Assembly: GCA_035519675.1 (NCBI GenBank)
Contig: DATIWB010000002.1
Span: 55,609 to 119,608, forward strand
Origin: RPRB01 sp035519675
GTDB lineage: Bacteria > Myxococcota > Myxococcia > Myxococcales > Myxococcaceae
Direction of reading: 5' to 3'
DNA: 64,000 nt
How positions within the stretch are numbered: the stretch's first letter is position 1; every line of letters begins with the position of its first letter. Under the pieces are notes generated by a model. It did not search any database. It saw only the letters and a program-made list of their open reading frames with translations, and was not told where the DNA came from. The position numbers were made by a program, and so were the translations under genes. Shown here piece after piece: positions 43,743 through 55,480 of the stretch.

Positions 43743-44735
43743 ATGTCCCGCGAGCTCATCGACCTGCACATCCACGTGGGCGGAGCGGTGGCCCCGCACG
43801 TGCTCTGGTCGCTGGCCCACAGCCAGGGCTTCAAGCTACCGACCAAGAACTACTTCGAGTTCGTGGAGATGATCACCGCCCGGCCGGACAACGTCTCCAA
43901 CCTCGACGACTACCTCCGCATCATGCACACCTGGACCGAGAAGATTCAGAGCTCGCCCATGGCCATCGAGCGGAGCGTCTACGAGGTCATCGGGAAGGAG
44001 TTCCGCGGCAGCCGGGTCACCCAGATCGAGCTGCGCTTCAACCCGATGAAGCGCAACCTCGACTCCACCCTGGACCTGGACCACATCATCCACGCCGCGC
44101 TCCGGGGCATGGACCGGGCGACGCTGGAGTATGGCGTCCGGGCAGGGCTCATCTTCTGCCTGGCCCGCGAGTTCGACCACCGGCTCAACTCCATCATCCT
44201 GGAAAAAGCGATCCGCTACCGGCACCGCGGAGTGGTGGGCATCGACCTCGCCGGGACCGAGACCCGGGCCCTGGAGCTGGACCGGGAGCAGGTCGGTGCC
44301 TACGAGGACCTGTTCGAGCGCGCCCGGGCCGCGGGTCTGAAGACCACCGTCCACACCGGCGAGACCCACGGCACGGGGGCCGAGGGGGTGATTGCGGTGG
44401 TGGACCGGCTCCGGCCGCACCGCATCGGACACGGCATTCGTGCCGCGTACGACGAGGCGGCGATGAAGCTGCTCCGCGAGCAGGACGTGGTGCTCGAGCT
44501 CTGCCCGACCTCCAACCTGCACACCCACGCGGTGAGCGGAGTGGACGAGCTGAAGCACATCGTCCAGACCTTTCTCGACCGCGGGGTGAAGGTGACGCTC
44601 AACACCGACGGCCCCTACCTCCTCGAGACCGACATGCAGTCCGAGGTGGCCCTGGTGGAGAAGCACGGGATCATGACCCCCGAGCAGGTGGATCGAGCCC
44701 TGTCCTGGGCGCGGGAGTACTCCTTCATCCCCTGA
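43743..44735 (+). CDS. add: Adenosine deaminase
   Basis: Hydrolyses adenosine to inosine with a zinc TIM-barrel site; 330 residues. Metal and catalytic marks: HIH at His9/His11 (DLHIHVGG), HTGET, HRIGHG and NTDGPYL near the C-terminus. The start is ATG 43743, after the strong ribosome binding site GGAGAGG; a longer reading to 43644 is rejected. HIH-V-GG in place of the more common HxHLDGS is a mild deviation, so an adenosine deaminase-like relative with another substrate is possible. It is followed after 3 nt by pyrD. Confidence 0.87.
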   Translation: MSRELIDLHIHVGGAVAPHVLWSLAHSQGFKLPTKNYFEFVEMITARPDNVSNLDDYLRIMHTWTEKIQSSPMAIERSVYEVIGKEFRGSRVTQIELRFNPMKRNLDSTLDLDHIIHAALRGMDRATLEYGVRAGLIFCLAREFDHRLNSIILEKAIRYRHRGVVGIDLAGTETRALELDREQVGAYEDLFERARAAGLKTTVHTGETHGTGAEGVIAVVDRLRPHRIGHGIRAAYDEAAMKLLREQDVVLELCPTSNLHTHAVSGVDELKHIVQTFLDRGVKVTLNTDGPYLLETDMQSEVALVEKHGIMTPEQVDRALSWAREYSFIP

Positions 44736-44738
44736 AGC

Positions 44739-45839
44739 GTGGTAGTCGCCGGGGACGTGTACGGGCTTCTCAAGCGCGGGCTGTTCCTGCTCTCGCCCGA
44801 GCTGGCGCATGGCGTCGGGATGGCGGCGCTCCGGGTGCTGGGGACGGTCCGCTCCGCCCCCTCGCTCCCCGCGGGCGGACCCGACCTCTCGGTGACCAGC
44901 GCGGGGCTCCGCTTCGCGCATCCGGTGATGCTCGCGGCGGGGTTCGACAAGGATGCCGAGGCGGTCTCCGGCTTCTTCGCGCTGGGCTTTGCCGGGGTCG
45001 AGGTGGGGACGGTGACGCCCCGGCCGCAGCCGGGGAATCCCGCGCCCCGGCTGTTCCGCATCCCCGAGGCCCGGGCGCTGATCAACCGGATGGGTTTCAA
45101 CAACCACGGGGTGGAGGCGATGGCCGCCCGGCTCCGGGCGCTGGCTCGCCGTCCGGGACCGGTGGGGGTCAACCTGGGGAAGAACAAGGACACGCCGCTC
45201 GAGCGCGCGGTGGACGACTACGTCGCCGGCGTGGAAGCGCTCGGGCCACTCGCCGACTACGTGGTGGTCAACGCCAGCTCGCCCAACACGCCGGGGCTGC
45301 GCCGCCTCCAGGAACCGGACCAGCTCCGCGCGCTGCTCTCGACCGTCCGGGCGCGGCTCGATGCCGTCGCTCCGGGCAAGCCGCTGTTCCTCAAGATTGC
45401 CCCGGACCTTGCCTCCGAGGAGGTCGACGCCATCGTCGACGTCGCGATCGAGGTCGGCATCTCCGGCCTCATCTGCACCAACACCACGCTCACCCGCCCG
45501 GGCGTGAGCGGCCCGGTCGCCGCCGAGGTGGGGGGTCTCTCCGGCGCCCCGCTCGCGCCGCTGGCCCTGGAGACGCTCCGCCGCGCGGCGACGCGAGCCC
45601 GGGGCCGGCTCGCGCTGTGGGCATCCGGTGGGGTCTTCACCGCCGATGACGTCCTCGAGCGGCTCGAGGCCGGCGCCGACCTGGTCCAGGTCTACACCGC
45701 CTTCGTCTACCAGGGACCGTTCCTCGTCCCGCGCTTGCTCTCCGAGCTGCGCGCCCGCCTCACCGCCCGCGGGCTCCACGCCCTGCCGCGGAAGCCGGGG
45801 ACGACGCCACCGGGCGAGCCACGTTCCAGCTCGGGCTGA
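44739..45839 (+). CDS. pyrD: Dihydroorotate dehydrogenase (quinone, class 2)
   Basis: Oxidises dihydroorotate to orotate in pyrimidine synthesis and passes electrons to quinone at the inner membrane; 366 residues from GTG 44739, or 360 from GTG 44757, which has GGGGAC upstream. The class 2 marks are the amphipathic N-terminal helix (VYGLLKRGLFLLSPELAHGV), LAAGFDKDAEAVSGFFALGF, the GTVTPRPQPGNPAPRLFR block and the catalytic-Ser loop NASSPNTPGLR. FMN-binding LKIAPDL and ASGGVFTADDVLER follow. It starts 3 nt after the adenosine deaminase stop. It converges with the kinase gene. Confidence 0.94.
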   Translation: MVVAGDVYGLLKRGLFLLSPELAHGVGMAALRVLGTVRSAPSLPAGGPDLSVTSAGLRFAHPVMLAAGFDKDAEAVSGFFALGFAGVEVGTVTPRPQPGNPAPRLFRIPEARALINRMGFNNHGVEAMAARLRALARRPGPVGVNLGKNKDTPLERAVDDYVAGVEALGPLADYVVVNASSPNTPGLRRLQEPDQLRALLSTVRARLDAVAPGKPLFLKIAPDLASEEVDAIVDVAIEVGISGLICTNTTLTRPGVSGPVAAEVGGLSGAPLAPLALETLRRAATRARGRLALWASGGVFTADDVLERLEAGADLVQVYTAFVYQGPFLVPRLLSELRARLTARGLHALPRKPGTTPPGEPRSSSG

Positions 45840-45845
45840 TCCCTT

Positions 45846-48464
<2,619 letters not shown>

Positions 48465-48521
48465 GTGCGGCAGCCTAGCCGACCGCCAACGCCGGGACGG
48501 TCACCTGGCGGTCGGGCGCTG

Positions 48522-48617
48522 CTACGGCCCGGGGTCGTCGGCCGGAGCGAGGTCGCGGTTCACCGGCTCGTCATCGGGCACCGGCTCACCGGCGATGGGC
48601 GCCGCGCCGTCCGGCAC
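48522..48617 (-). CDS. Possible 31-residue ORF after the membrane protein
   Basis: From GTG 48617 to TAG at 48524-48522 there is a 31-residue acidic, Pro-rich peptide (VPDGAAPIAGEPVPDDEPVN). It lies 11 nt after the stop of the upstream membrane protein gene, in another frame. Codon bias is good, but no ribosome binding site or homologue is visible. It could be a spurious frame or the displaced end of the neighbour. Confidence 0.2.
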   Translation of the reverse strand: MPDGAAPIAGEPVPDDEPVNRDLAPADDPGP

Positions 48618-48628
48618 CTCGGGCGCGC

Positions 48629-49114
48629 TCAGGCCTCTCCGATCTCCCGGCCCGCCCAGCGCACGCCCCGCGCCGCCTCCCCCGCCCGGGTCTCCTCCGC
48701 CTGCGCGGCGGTCCCGGCGGCCATTCGCTCCCAGCTCCGCCGCCCCCACACCCAGCCGGTGAGCAGCGCCCAGGCGGCCCCGAGGACGGTGAGCTGCACG
48801 GTCGCGTCGGCGGCGACGCGCGGGGCCCCGGAGCGCTCCACCAGCTCCAGGCCGAAGCAGCCCGCGGCCGCCACCAGGCCGCAGGCACGCCAGAGCGAGA
48901 AGCGCCAGCCGAGACGGGACGGCCCGAAGCGCCCGCAGCTCCCCACCGCTGCCGCCCCGCTCAGCGCCGCAGCGAGCGCAACGAGCCCCAGCGCCGCGGT
49001 GTGGGCAAAGGATTCGCCGTCCTCGGCGAGGTCCAGCCCCAGTGCCAGCACGGCCAGCGCTGCCGGCGCCACCGTCTCTCCCCATTCCTTCCATCGACGC
49101 CGATCGATCCGCAT
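48629..49114 (-). CDS. Uncharacterised small membrane protein
   Basis: 161 residues, with about four hydrophobic helices (around APAALAVLALGLDLA, AALGLVALAAALSGAA, ACGLVAAAGCFGLEL, LGAAWALLTGWVWG) and a charged C-terminal tail. I recognise no family. The start is ATG 49114, overlapping by one base the stop of the O-antigen ligase-like gene (TGATG), so the two are translationally coupled and probably act together in envelope polysaccharide work. A longer in-frame reading upstream is the shadow of the neighbour. Confidence 0.6.
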   Translation of the reverse strand: MRIDRRRWKEWGETVAPAALAVLALGLDLAEDGESFAHTAALGLVALAAALSGAAAVGSCGRFGPSRLGWRFSLWRACGLVAAAGCFGLELVERSGAPRVAADATVQLTVLGAAWALLTGWVWGRRSWERMAAGTAAQAEETRAGEAARGVRWAGREIGEA

Positions 49115-50451
49115 CACGCACCCCACGAGGTCGCCATCACCGGTCGGGGCGGTCCGGGCTCGAGGACGTCCTGCCCCGTGGCCACCCGCTCCGCCGCTCC
49201 GGCCAGCCCGAGGAGGACGAACAGCTGCGGCGCGGCGAGCGAGCCCGAGAAGCAGTTGCAGAGGAGGAACCCAGCCACGCTCGCCCCGATCCCCCGGGCG
49301 AGCCAGCCGATCTCCGGGTCTCGCCCGGCGCGGAACACCGCTCCGGTGGCGCTCCCGGCGAAGGTCAGGAAGAGGAAGAAGCCCACCCAGCCCAGCTCGC
49401 CCAGGGTGTCGAGGAAGATGTTGTGGGCCACCAGCGGCTGCTCGCGGACCTGGGGCGGCGCGTAGAGGGGCCAGGCCTCGCGGAACGCGCCACCGCCCAC
49501 CCCTCGGAGCGGATGATCGAGGTTCGCCGACGAGGCGACCTGCCAGGCGTAGACGCGGCCGAGGGCGGACTGGTCCTGCTCGAACTCCTCCAGGGTGTCG
49601 TTGCGCTCCCAGTAGGTTGCCGGGGCGAAGATGGCCACACCGACCGCCAGGGCGGCGGAGACGACGATGGCCTTGGTGCGCTGCGCCCGCTCGCGCATCG
49701 CCCAGACCAGCCCGCCGAACACGACTCCGAGGAAGCCGCCGCGCGAGAACGTCAGGACGATGCAGCTGACGGCCAGAAGCAGCGCCAGGGCGCAGAACAG
49801 GCGAATCCACACCCCCATCCCCGGCCGGGCGACGAAGGCCACCGCCAGCGGAACGGTGAGGGCGAGGTACTCGGCCAGGTAGTTCGGGTCCCCGTAGACG
49901 CCGAGCCAGAGGGTGCGAAACCCCTGCGAGAGCTCCTGCCCAGAGACGTACCGGAGGATGCCACCGACGGAGGTGACCACCGAGCCGGCCACGAGGCAGA
50001 GACAGAGGATGGCGAGGCGCCGCGGCGTCGTGGCGAGGTTCACCACCAGGAGCCAGGCGAGCGCGACCTTCACCACCACCAGCAGCCAGGTGTCCGTTTC
50101 TCGTGGAGCGAGGCTCCACAGTCGGGACGCCGTGGCCCAGACCAGGAAGGCCACCAGCGCCGGGCCCCGCACACCATCCCAGTGGAGCGGAAGGCGCCGT
50201 CCTGCGTGCTCGAGCAGAAGCAGCCCGAGCGCGCCGAGGCTCAACGACAGCGCCAGACGCAGCGGAAGGACCGCCGGAATCCACTCCGCCGGCGCGGCGT
50301 AGATCTGCACGCAGAACGCCGCCAGGAGCAGGAACGCCCAGCGGTCACGCCGTGCCGCCAGCGCCCACGCCCGGGACTCCCCCTCCCCCTCCGGCGCTCG
50401 GGTCCGCATGGCTCGTGCCCGCCGGAGCAGACGACGTGCCAGCCTCAGCAC
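49114..50451 (-). CDS. O-antigen ligase / polymerase-like (Wzy_C) membrane protein
   Basis: A 445-residue polytopic protein with about ten to eleven membrane helices. It carries Wzy/WaaL-type marks: TFSRGGFLG, the periplasmic-loop block VYGDPNYLAEYLALTV and the AHNIFLDTLGELGWVGF segment, typical of the O-antigen ligase/polymerase superfamily. Such proteins join lipid-linked glycans. GTG 50451 is used as start, with ATG 50409 as an alternative (MRTRAPEGEG). Neither has a clear ribosome binding site. No other polysaccharide genes flank it apart from the overlapping small membrane protein. Confidence 0.8.
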   Translation of the reverse strand: MLRLARRLLRRARAMRTRAPEGEGESRAWALAARRDRWAFLLLAAFCVQIYAAPAEWIPAVLPLRLALSLSLGALGLLLLEHAGRRLPLHWDGVRGPALVAFLVWATASRLWSLAPRETDTWLLVVVKVALAWLLVVNLATTPRRLAILCLCLVAGSVVTSVGGILRYVSGQELSQGFRTLWLGVYGDPNYLAEYLALTVPLAVAFVARPGMGVWIRLFCALALLLAVSCIVLTFSRGGFLGVVFGGLVWAMRERAQRTKAIVVSAALAVGVAIFAPATYWERNDTLEEFEQDQSALGRVYAWQVASSANLDHPLRGVGGGAFREAWPLYAPPQVREQPLVAHNIFLDTLGELGWVGFFLFLTFAGSATGAVFRAGRDPEIGWLARGIGASVAGFLLCNCFSGSLAAPQLFVLLGLAGAAERVATGQDVLEPGPPRPVMATSWGA

Positions 50452-50502
50452 CGCGAAATCGCTGGCGCGGCGGCCAGGGGCGAGTCGCCGGGGCTGTCGT
50501 TT

Positions 50503-52158
50503 CTACAGCGCGTCCGCCCAGGGCAGGGTCGTCTGCACCTCGACCGGCAGCGGCCCGGCGAGCAGGGCCTCGCCGAGCTGGTCCGCCAGCCGCTCGAGCA
50601 CCTGCCGAGCCAGCCGCGGCGCCTCGTCGCCCGGGGCGACCGCAGCGAGCGCCGCTGCGACCCGCTCGACCGCCTCGGGCCGGACGGTGGGGGGCGCGCC
50701 CGGCGCGAGGAAGTTGCGGCCAAGCTCCTGCGTGCGGCCCGCCGGCACCGGTGCGATGCGCGGACGGCCGTCGAGGAGGGCGTGGGCCACCGCGGATGCG
50801 AGGACCGCGGGCGGGCCCCCCGCCGGCCACGCCGGACCGAGTCCGTCCAGGGCCACGCGGGCCCGCTCCTCGGTGCCACCCAGCAGCGCCGCGAGCAGCG
50901 CCTGCTGCTGCTCGGCACGCGACAGGTCCTGCTCCGCCTGGTGGAGCTCCGCCACCGACCGGAACGGCACCGGCTCGGCGCCCTCGACCGGGAGGGCGCG
51001 CATCGGGCGCGCGCGCCGGAGCGCGGTGACGACCGCGGCCTGCTCCGGCCAGAGCATCCACTCGCCGTCCACCCGGGCCAGGGGCCGGGCCGCGAGCCGG
51101 TCGGCGCGGTGCCGGAGCCGGAGCCCGAGCGAGAACCCGGTCTGGAACACCTCGCGGAACGGTGAGTCGCGGACCACCGCGGGCGCCCGCCGCGGGTCTC
51201 CCCCGGTCAGAGACTCGAGCCCCAGGTTCAGGGTGTCGCGCGCCCGTTCGGCGGAGGCACGGAAGGCGTCGAGGTCGCCGGGGTCGGCCCCGTCCGCAAC
51301 CAGCGCGGCGTTGAACAGGCCGCGGAGCTCGTCCAGGGCGTTCTCCGCCTCCAGCGGGTCGAGCCCCTCGAGCGCGGCTTGCACGAAGTCGACCCGCCGC
51401 CCGCCGCTCCTGGCCAGCTCGCCGGACGGGCTCGAGGACAGCGCCGGCGGCAGACGCACCGCCGCATACAGCCCGGCGGCCGTCTCCGGATCGGGAAAGC
51501 CGAGGTCGGCCAGCCGTGCCCAGCGGAAGCGCAGCGCCACCTCCTCGAGCTCGCTCGGCAGCTCCCAGCGGATGGCCTCCATCAGCCGGCTGAAGGCGAA
51601 CGGGCTCTCGGCCATCAGATCCAGCAGCAGCGCCCGGAGCGCCGCCTGCTCCGGTCCCTCGACCTTCAGCTCGATGCGGTAGCGCCCATCCGCGGAGTCG
51701 AGGGTGACGCCCTCCACCGGCGGATCCGGGTCCTCCTCGAGGTCGTGCACCACGGTGAAGGAGCGGAGCATCACCTCCAGCAGCTCGAGGTCGATGCCGT
51801 GCAGCTTCCGGAGGAACGCATCCGGGTCGTCGCCCCGGGCCGCCTGCAGCCACTCGAGGAGCCCGTGCGGATCGAGCGCATCGCGCCTCCAGGCTCCCAG
51901 GTCCACCAGCGACTGGAACTGCCCCGGCGAGGCGAGCTGGACGAGCTCGCCGGCATCGGCCAGCCCGACCTCGGCCACCGTGGCGTAGAGCTGCTCGGGC
52001 GGAACCGCGCGGACCAGCGGCCCGGCGTCCTTCGAGGCGAGGAGCGCATCCATGCGGCCGCGCGCCGGCAGCGCCGCGATGCGCTGGAGCTCCGAGGCGC
52101 GCTCGGTCGCCACGTCCCGCCCGTTTCCGCCGGAGGCCACGGCCGCCGTGCGTCGCAC
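50503..52158 (-). CDS. DUF6178-like protein
   Basis: A 551-residue soluble, mostly helical protein. Its N-terminal half (ELQRIAALPARGRMDALLAS, PLVRAVPPEQLYATVAEVGL, QFQSLVDLGAWRRDAL) matches what I recall of the DUF6178 family of delta-proteobacteria; no function is known. No signal peptide or membrane helix is seen. The start at 52158 is unverified because the first ~20 residues are Ala/Arg-rich without family features. It lies 39 nt downstream of the propeller lipoprotein stop region on the same strand. Confidence 0.6.
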   Translation of the reverse strand: MRRTAAVASGGNGRDVATERASELQRIAALPARGRMDALLASKDAGPLVRAVPPEQLYATVAEVGLADAGELVQLASPGQFQSLVDLGAWRRDALDPHGLLEWLQAARGDDPDAFLRKLHGIDLELLEVMLRSFTVVHDLEEDPDPPVEGVTLDSADGRYRIELKVEGPEQAALRALLLDLMAESPFAFSRLMEAIRWELPSELEEVALRFRWARLADLGFPDPETAAGLYAAVRLPPALSSSPSGELARSGGRRVDFVQAALEGLDPLEAENALDELRGLFNAALVADGADPGDLDAFRASAERARDTLNLGLESLTGGDPRRAPAVVRDSPFREVFQTGFSLGLRLRHRADRLAARPLARVDGEWMLWPEQAAVVTALRRARPMRALPVEGAEPVPFRSVAELHQAEQDLSRAEQQQALLAALLGGTEERARVALDGLGPAWPAGGPPAVLASAVAHALLDGRPRIAPVPAGRTQELGRNFLAPGAPPTVRPEAVERVAAALAAVAPGDEAPRLARQVLERLADQLGEALLAGPLPVEVQTTLPWADAL

Positions 52159-52197
52159 AGCCGGTGGCGCCGGCGCAACCCCTCGCTCAGACGCCCG

Positions 52198-54183
52198 CTA
52201 CTGGAGCGGGGTCAGGCACTTGGAGGTGACGTTGAAGTCCAGCAGGTACGGCTGGCTCGTTCCGTCCTTGCTGGTGAGGAGGAACTTGAGCAGCAGGTAC
52301 TTGAACTGGGGCACCGGCCCGGGGGCCGCCTGGAGATTCGCCGGTGAGCCGGTGAACGGCCCGTACTCCTGGGACACGGTGAAGTCGAGGTTGTTCGACC
52401 CGCGGACGAAGAGCACCACCGAGGTGTTCGGCGGGGTGATGGCGTTCCAGGTGACGGTGTCCCACTCGGCGTAACGCGAGCAGCCGGAGACGGTCTGGCT
52501 GAAGCTGCCCTGGTTCAGGGTGATGTGCCGCAGCTGGTACCCGGTGAAGTCCGAGTAGGTGTAGAGCTGGCCGGCCTGGTTGGCCGAGGTGGTGACCCCG
52601 CCGGTCGCTCGGTCGATGCGCATCACGTTCCCGGAGTTGTTGTTGACCCACAGATTCTTGTTCTGGTCGAGCCCGATCCCGATGCTGGTCTTGCTCCAGA
52701 CCGAGGTGGCGTCGATGAGCCCGGTGGGCGTGCCCGCGCTGGGGAACATCCGCACCCCACCGTCATTGATGTCCGCGCCCCACACCAGCGCCGCTGAGCC
52801 GTTGTTGTTCCGGTCGCCGCTGAACCAGACGACGCCCTCGTCGTCGACCGTCACCCCGCGGCCCTGGCCAATCCTGGTGCCGCTCGGCGAGGTCAGCGCC
52901 GAGAAGTCGAACTTGTCCCAGGTGCCAGCGTCGATGGGGCCACTGGTGGGCGGGGTGTACCGGGTGGCGGTGTTTGCCGGGGTCGAGCCCCAGTTCGGCA
53001 TCCAGACCCGGCCCTGCTTGTCCACCGCGATGCCGTAACCACCCCGGGGGAAGCCCGAGGGCGGGGAGATGGCCCCGGCGAGCAGCGAGGCGGTGTTGGT
53101 GTCGATCACCGCCACGGTGTTCTGCACCCGGTGGGCGATCCACAGCCGGTTCTTGGCGTCCACCGCCGAGCCGTAGGGCTCGATCGACGGAACGCCGATG
53201 TACTGACCTCCGCCGTCCGGCAGCGAGCCCACGTTGGTGCCCGCGGGGATGGCCTTGGGAACACCGGTGAAGGGATCCAGCCGCCACATGCGCCGGTCAA
53301 TCCAGGTGCCGACCCACACGTCGCCCGGGCCGCCCTCGGGGGCCGCGGCGATGGAGATCGATCCCTCGCCGAACGCGCCGTTGGGATTGATGTTGCCGAG
53401 CTCCTGGGTGAAGAGCACGCACTCGTCGTAGAGCAGCGGGTTGTTGGGGTCGCTGGGGTTCAGGTACTCGCTGGGCTGGATGACGCCGTAGTTCGCCACG
53501 TCCGCCGGGTCGTCGGCGCTGGTGTCGATCTTCCCGTTGCCGTTCCGGTCGACGCAGTTGAAGAGGCTGCCCGAGACCTTGGTCACGCTGAAGTACTGGT
53601 TGGCGTGCGAGGCGAAGTTGGCCACCCACATGTCCCCGTTGATGTCGATCGCGGTGCGGCTCGGGTCGTAGACGCTGGCCGAGGAGCTGTGGTTGCGACG
53701 GCCGAGCCCGTCGAGCGGGAAGACGCTGATGTAGCGGCCCACCTCGTGGATGCCGCCGTCCGGGAGCAGGTTCTTGGTGTCGAACTTGGACACCGTCCCC
53801 ATCTTCCAGTTGGCGATCCAGGCGAAGTTGATCTCGATGTCCTGGCTGTTGAGGGTGATGCGCCCCATCGGGTCCACCGTCACCCCGTCGCCACTAGTGC
53901 CCACCCCCCCGTCGAGGGAGAAGCCGCCATCCGGCGGGAAGGCGATGGTCCCGCTGAAGCCGCCGTCCACCACCGGCGGGCAGACGATGACCTGGCAGGG
54001 ATCGGTCACGCTCGGACCACCGCCGTCGCCCCCGTCGCCCCCATCGGGCTTGCCGCCCCCATCGCCGTTGCCGGGAGGTGTGGTCACCACCGGAAAGCGC
54101 GAGACGTCTCCACTGCACGTGCAGCCGGAGACGGCGGTGATCGCGGCGGCGACCATCAGGAGGGGCAACGCCCGGCGGGTCAT
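52198..54183 (-). CDS. Beta-propeller lipoprotein
   Basis: A 661-residue lipoprotein. ATG 54183 begins a signal peptide with lipobox (VSGC, Cys near residue 21). A short linker is Gly/Asp-rich (GDGGGKPDGGDGGDGGG). The rest forms repeated blades: YISVFPLDGLGRRNHSS, GDMWVANFASHANQYFSV, DVWVGTWIDRRMWRLDPF, RLWIAHRVQNTVAVIDT, GRVWMPNWGSTPANT and VVWFSGDRNNNGSAA. These match NHL/SMP-30 or Vgb-lyase-like propellers. There is an EF-hand-like segment DRNGNGKIDTSADD that probably binds calcium. It is exported to the envelope; ligand unknown. Preferred start and lipobox make it a separate gene from the longer upstream frame. Confidence 0.78.
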   Translation of the reverse strand: MTRRALPLLMVAAAITAVSGCTCSGDVSRFPVVTTPPGNGDGGGKPDGGDGGDGGGPSVTDPCQVIVCPPVVDGGFSGTIAFPPDGGFSLDGGVGTSGDGVTVDPMGRITLNSQDIEINFAWIANWKMGTVSKFDTKNLLPDGGIHEVGRYISVFPLDGLGRRNHSSSASVYDPSRTAIDINGDMWVANFASHANQYFSVTKVSGSLFNCVDRNGNGKIDTSADDPADVANYGVIQPSEYLNPSDPNNPLLYDECVLFTQELGNINPNGAFGEGSISIAAAPEGGPGDVWVGTWIDRRMWRLDPFTGVPKAIPAGTNVGSLPDGGGQYIGVPSIEPYGSAVDAKNRLWIAHRVQNTVAVIDTNTASLLAGAISPPSGFPRGGYGIAVDKQGRVWMPNWGSTPANTATRYTPPTSGPIDAGTWDKFDFSALTSPSGTRIGQGRGVTVDDEGVVWFSGDRNNNGSAALVWGADINDGGVRMFPSAGTPTGLIDATSVWSKTSIGIGLDQNKNLWVNNNSGNVMRIDRATGGVTTSANQAGQLYTYSDFTGYQLRHITLNQGSFSQTVSGCSRYAEWDTVTWNAITPPNTSVVLFVRGSNNLDFTVSQEYGPFTGSPANLQAAPGPVPQFKYLLLKFLLTSKDGTSQPYLLDFNVTSKCLTPLQ

Positions 54184-54298
54184 CGAAGCTGTCTCCACGA
54201 GTGGCGGCACGGGCCCGGCAGCCCGGTGGGCACACGAAGGGCCTTCAGAGGAGGAATCATCGGGCGGGCTCCCCGGTCGGTCAACACTCGAGCATCCT

Positions 54299-54904
54299 TC
54301 ATGACGTCGCGATCCAGAGCGACTCCCACACTTCAGGCACGCCCAGCTTTTCCGTTGCCGAGAAACCCAGCACGGTGTCACGGGGGACCGACAGCCGCTC
54401 CGCGGTCGCCGACAGACGGGGTTTCCTCTGGGACTTCCCGAGCCGATCGAGCTTGGTCGCCGCCACGAGGACACGGCGTCCGGCGGTGACGAGGTAGGCC
54501 AGTGTGCGGACATCGTCCTCGGTGGCCCCCACCTCTGCATCGACGATGGCGACCACACCCCTCAGCGACGTGCGCCGCTCGAGGTAGGTGGTGATCATCC
54601 GCTCCCAGCTCGAGCGCTCTGTCTTCGACACCCTGGCGAAGCCGTAACCGGGGAGGTCCGCGAGCCGGACGGTGCGGCGCACGCCGGTGCGCTCGAGCAC
54701 CACGTCGAAGAAGTTGAGCGTGCGCGTCCGGCCGGGAGTGTTCGAGACCCGGACCAGCTTCCTCCGGCCGGTGAGGGCGTTGATCATCGACGACTTGCCC
54801 ACGTTGCTGCGGCCGACGAAGGCCACCTCCGGGACGTCGCCCGCGGGCCAGCCGGCCTCCTCGACCGCGGTGGTGAGAAAGCGGGAGTCGAGGACGCGGA
54901 TCAC
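54299..54904 (-). CDS. engB: Ribosome biogenesis GTP-binding protein EngB (YsxC/YihA)
   Basis: An essential GTPase in most bacteria that assists large-subunit assembly; 201 residues. P-loop GRSNVGKSS, switch I NTPGRTRTLNFF, G3 DLPGYG, and G4 TKLD are present. The start is GTG 54904, whose last bases overlap the stop of the upstream cytochrome gene (GTGA), so expression is coupled. The overlap with a multiheme cytochrome gene is an odd partnership. The upstream in-frame extension to 56002 is not genuine. Confidence 0.92.
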   Translation of the reverse strand: MIRVLDSRFLTTAVEEAGWPAGDVPEVAFVGRSNVGKSSMINALTGRRKLVRVSNTPGRTRTLNFFDVVLERTGVRRTVRLADLPGYGFARVSKTERSSWERMITTYLERRTSLRGVVAIVDAEVGATEDDVRTLAYLVTAGRRVLVAATKLDRLGKSQRKPRLSATAERLSVPRDTVLGFSATEKLGVPEVWESLWIATS

Positions 54905-55386
54905 CGCTCGGCGCGAGGGGACGGCGGGGCGCCGCGCTTCTGCCGCTCCACGCTCCAGTGGTCCATCGCCTTCAGCTTCTCGGCGAACTGGAAAGGACGC
55001 AGCGAGGGCGAGCTGGGCTCGTGGCAGCTGCGGCAGGACTTCTCCGAGGGGTCCACCAGGCCGACCAGCCGGGCGAGCTCCGGGTCCTTCATCACGTAGG
55101 CCGGCGCGTAGTACTGGCCGCCGCCGTGGCAGGTCTCGCAGCCGATCCCGGCCATCCCCTGGTCGGTCAGGTTCGGCGCGTGGCAGGTGGTGCAGCGGGC
55201 CTCGCGCTGCTGCTCGGCGGTGAGCGACTCCATGGAGCGGGCGTGCTTGGACGACCGCCACGCCGCGTAGGCATCGGGGTGACAGCCCTTGCAGCTCTCG
55301 GAGCCGAGGAAGTCCGCTCCCCCCGCCACCGCGGAGCACAGCACGGCGAGCGCCAGCGCCCAGCGGGTTGCGCGTCGGAGGGTCAT
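54901..55386 (-). CDS. Tetraheme cytochrome c family protein
   Basis: A 161-residue exported cytochrome. The signal peptide ends near AVAGGADF. Four CxxCH heme sites are visible: CKGCH (32-36), CTTCH (65-69), CETCH (83-87) and CRSCH (118-122). Spacing resembles the cytochrome c554/multiheme families. It likely moves electrons in the periplasm. The start is ATG 55386. It overlaps engB by 4 nt and is divergent from the small secreted protein gene. Confidence 0.87.
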   Translation of the reverse strand: MTLRRATRWALALAVLCSAVAGGADFLGSESCKGCHPDAYAAWRSSKHARSMESLTAEQQREARCTTCHAPNLTDQGMAGIGCETCHGGGQYYAPAYVMKDPELARLVGLVDPSEKSCRSCHEPSSPSLRPFQFAEKLKAMDHWSVERQKRGAPPSPRAER

Positions 55387-55480
55387 CGAGCACCGGGCAG
55401 ATACGGGATTGCCTGGCCCTCTGGCAAGCGGCAGAAGGTTGAGGGGCCGCGAGGGTCGGGGTAGACCAGTGCGGACGACG

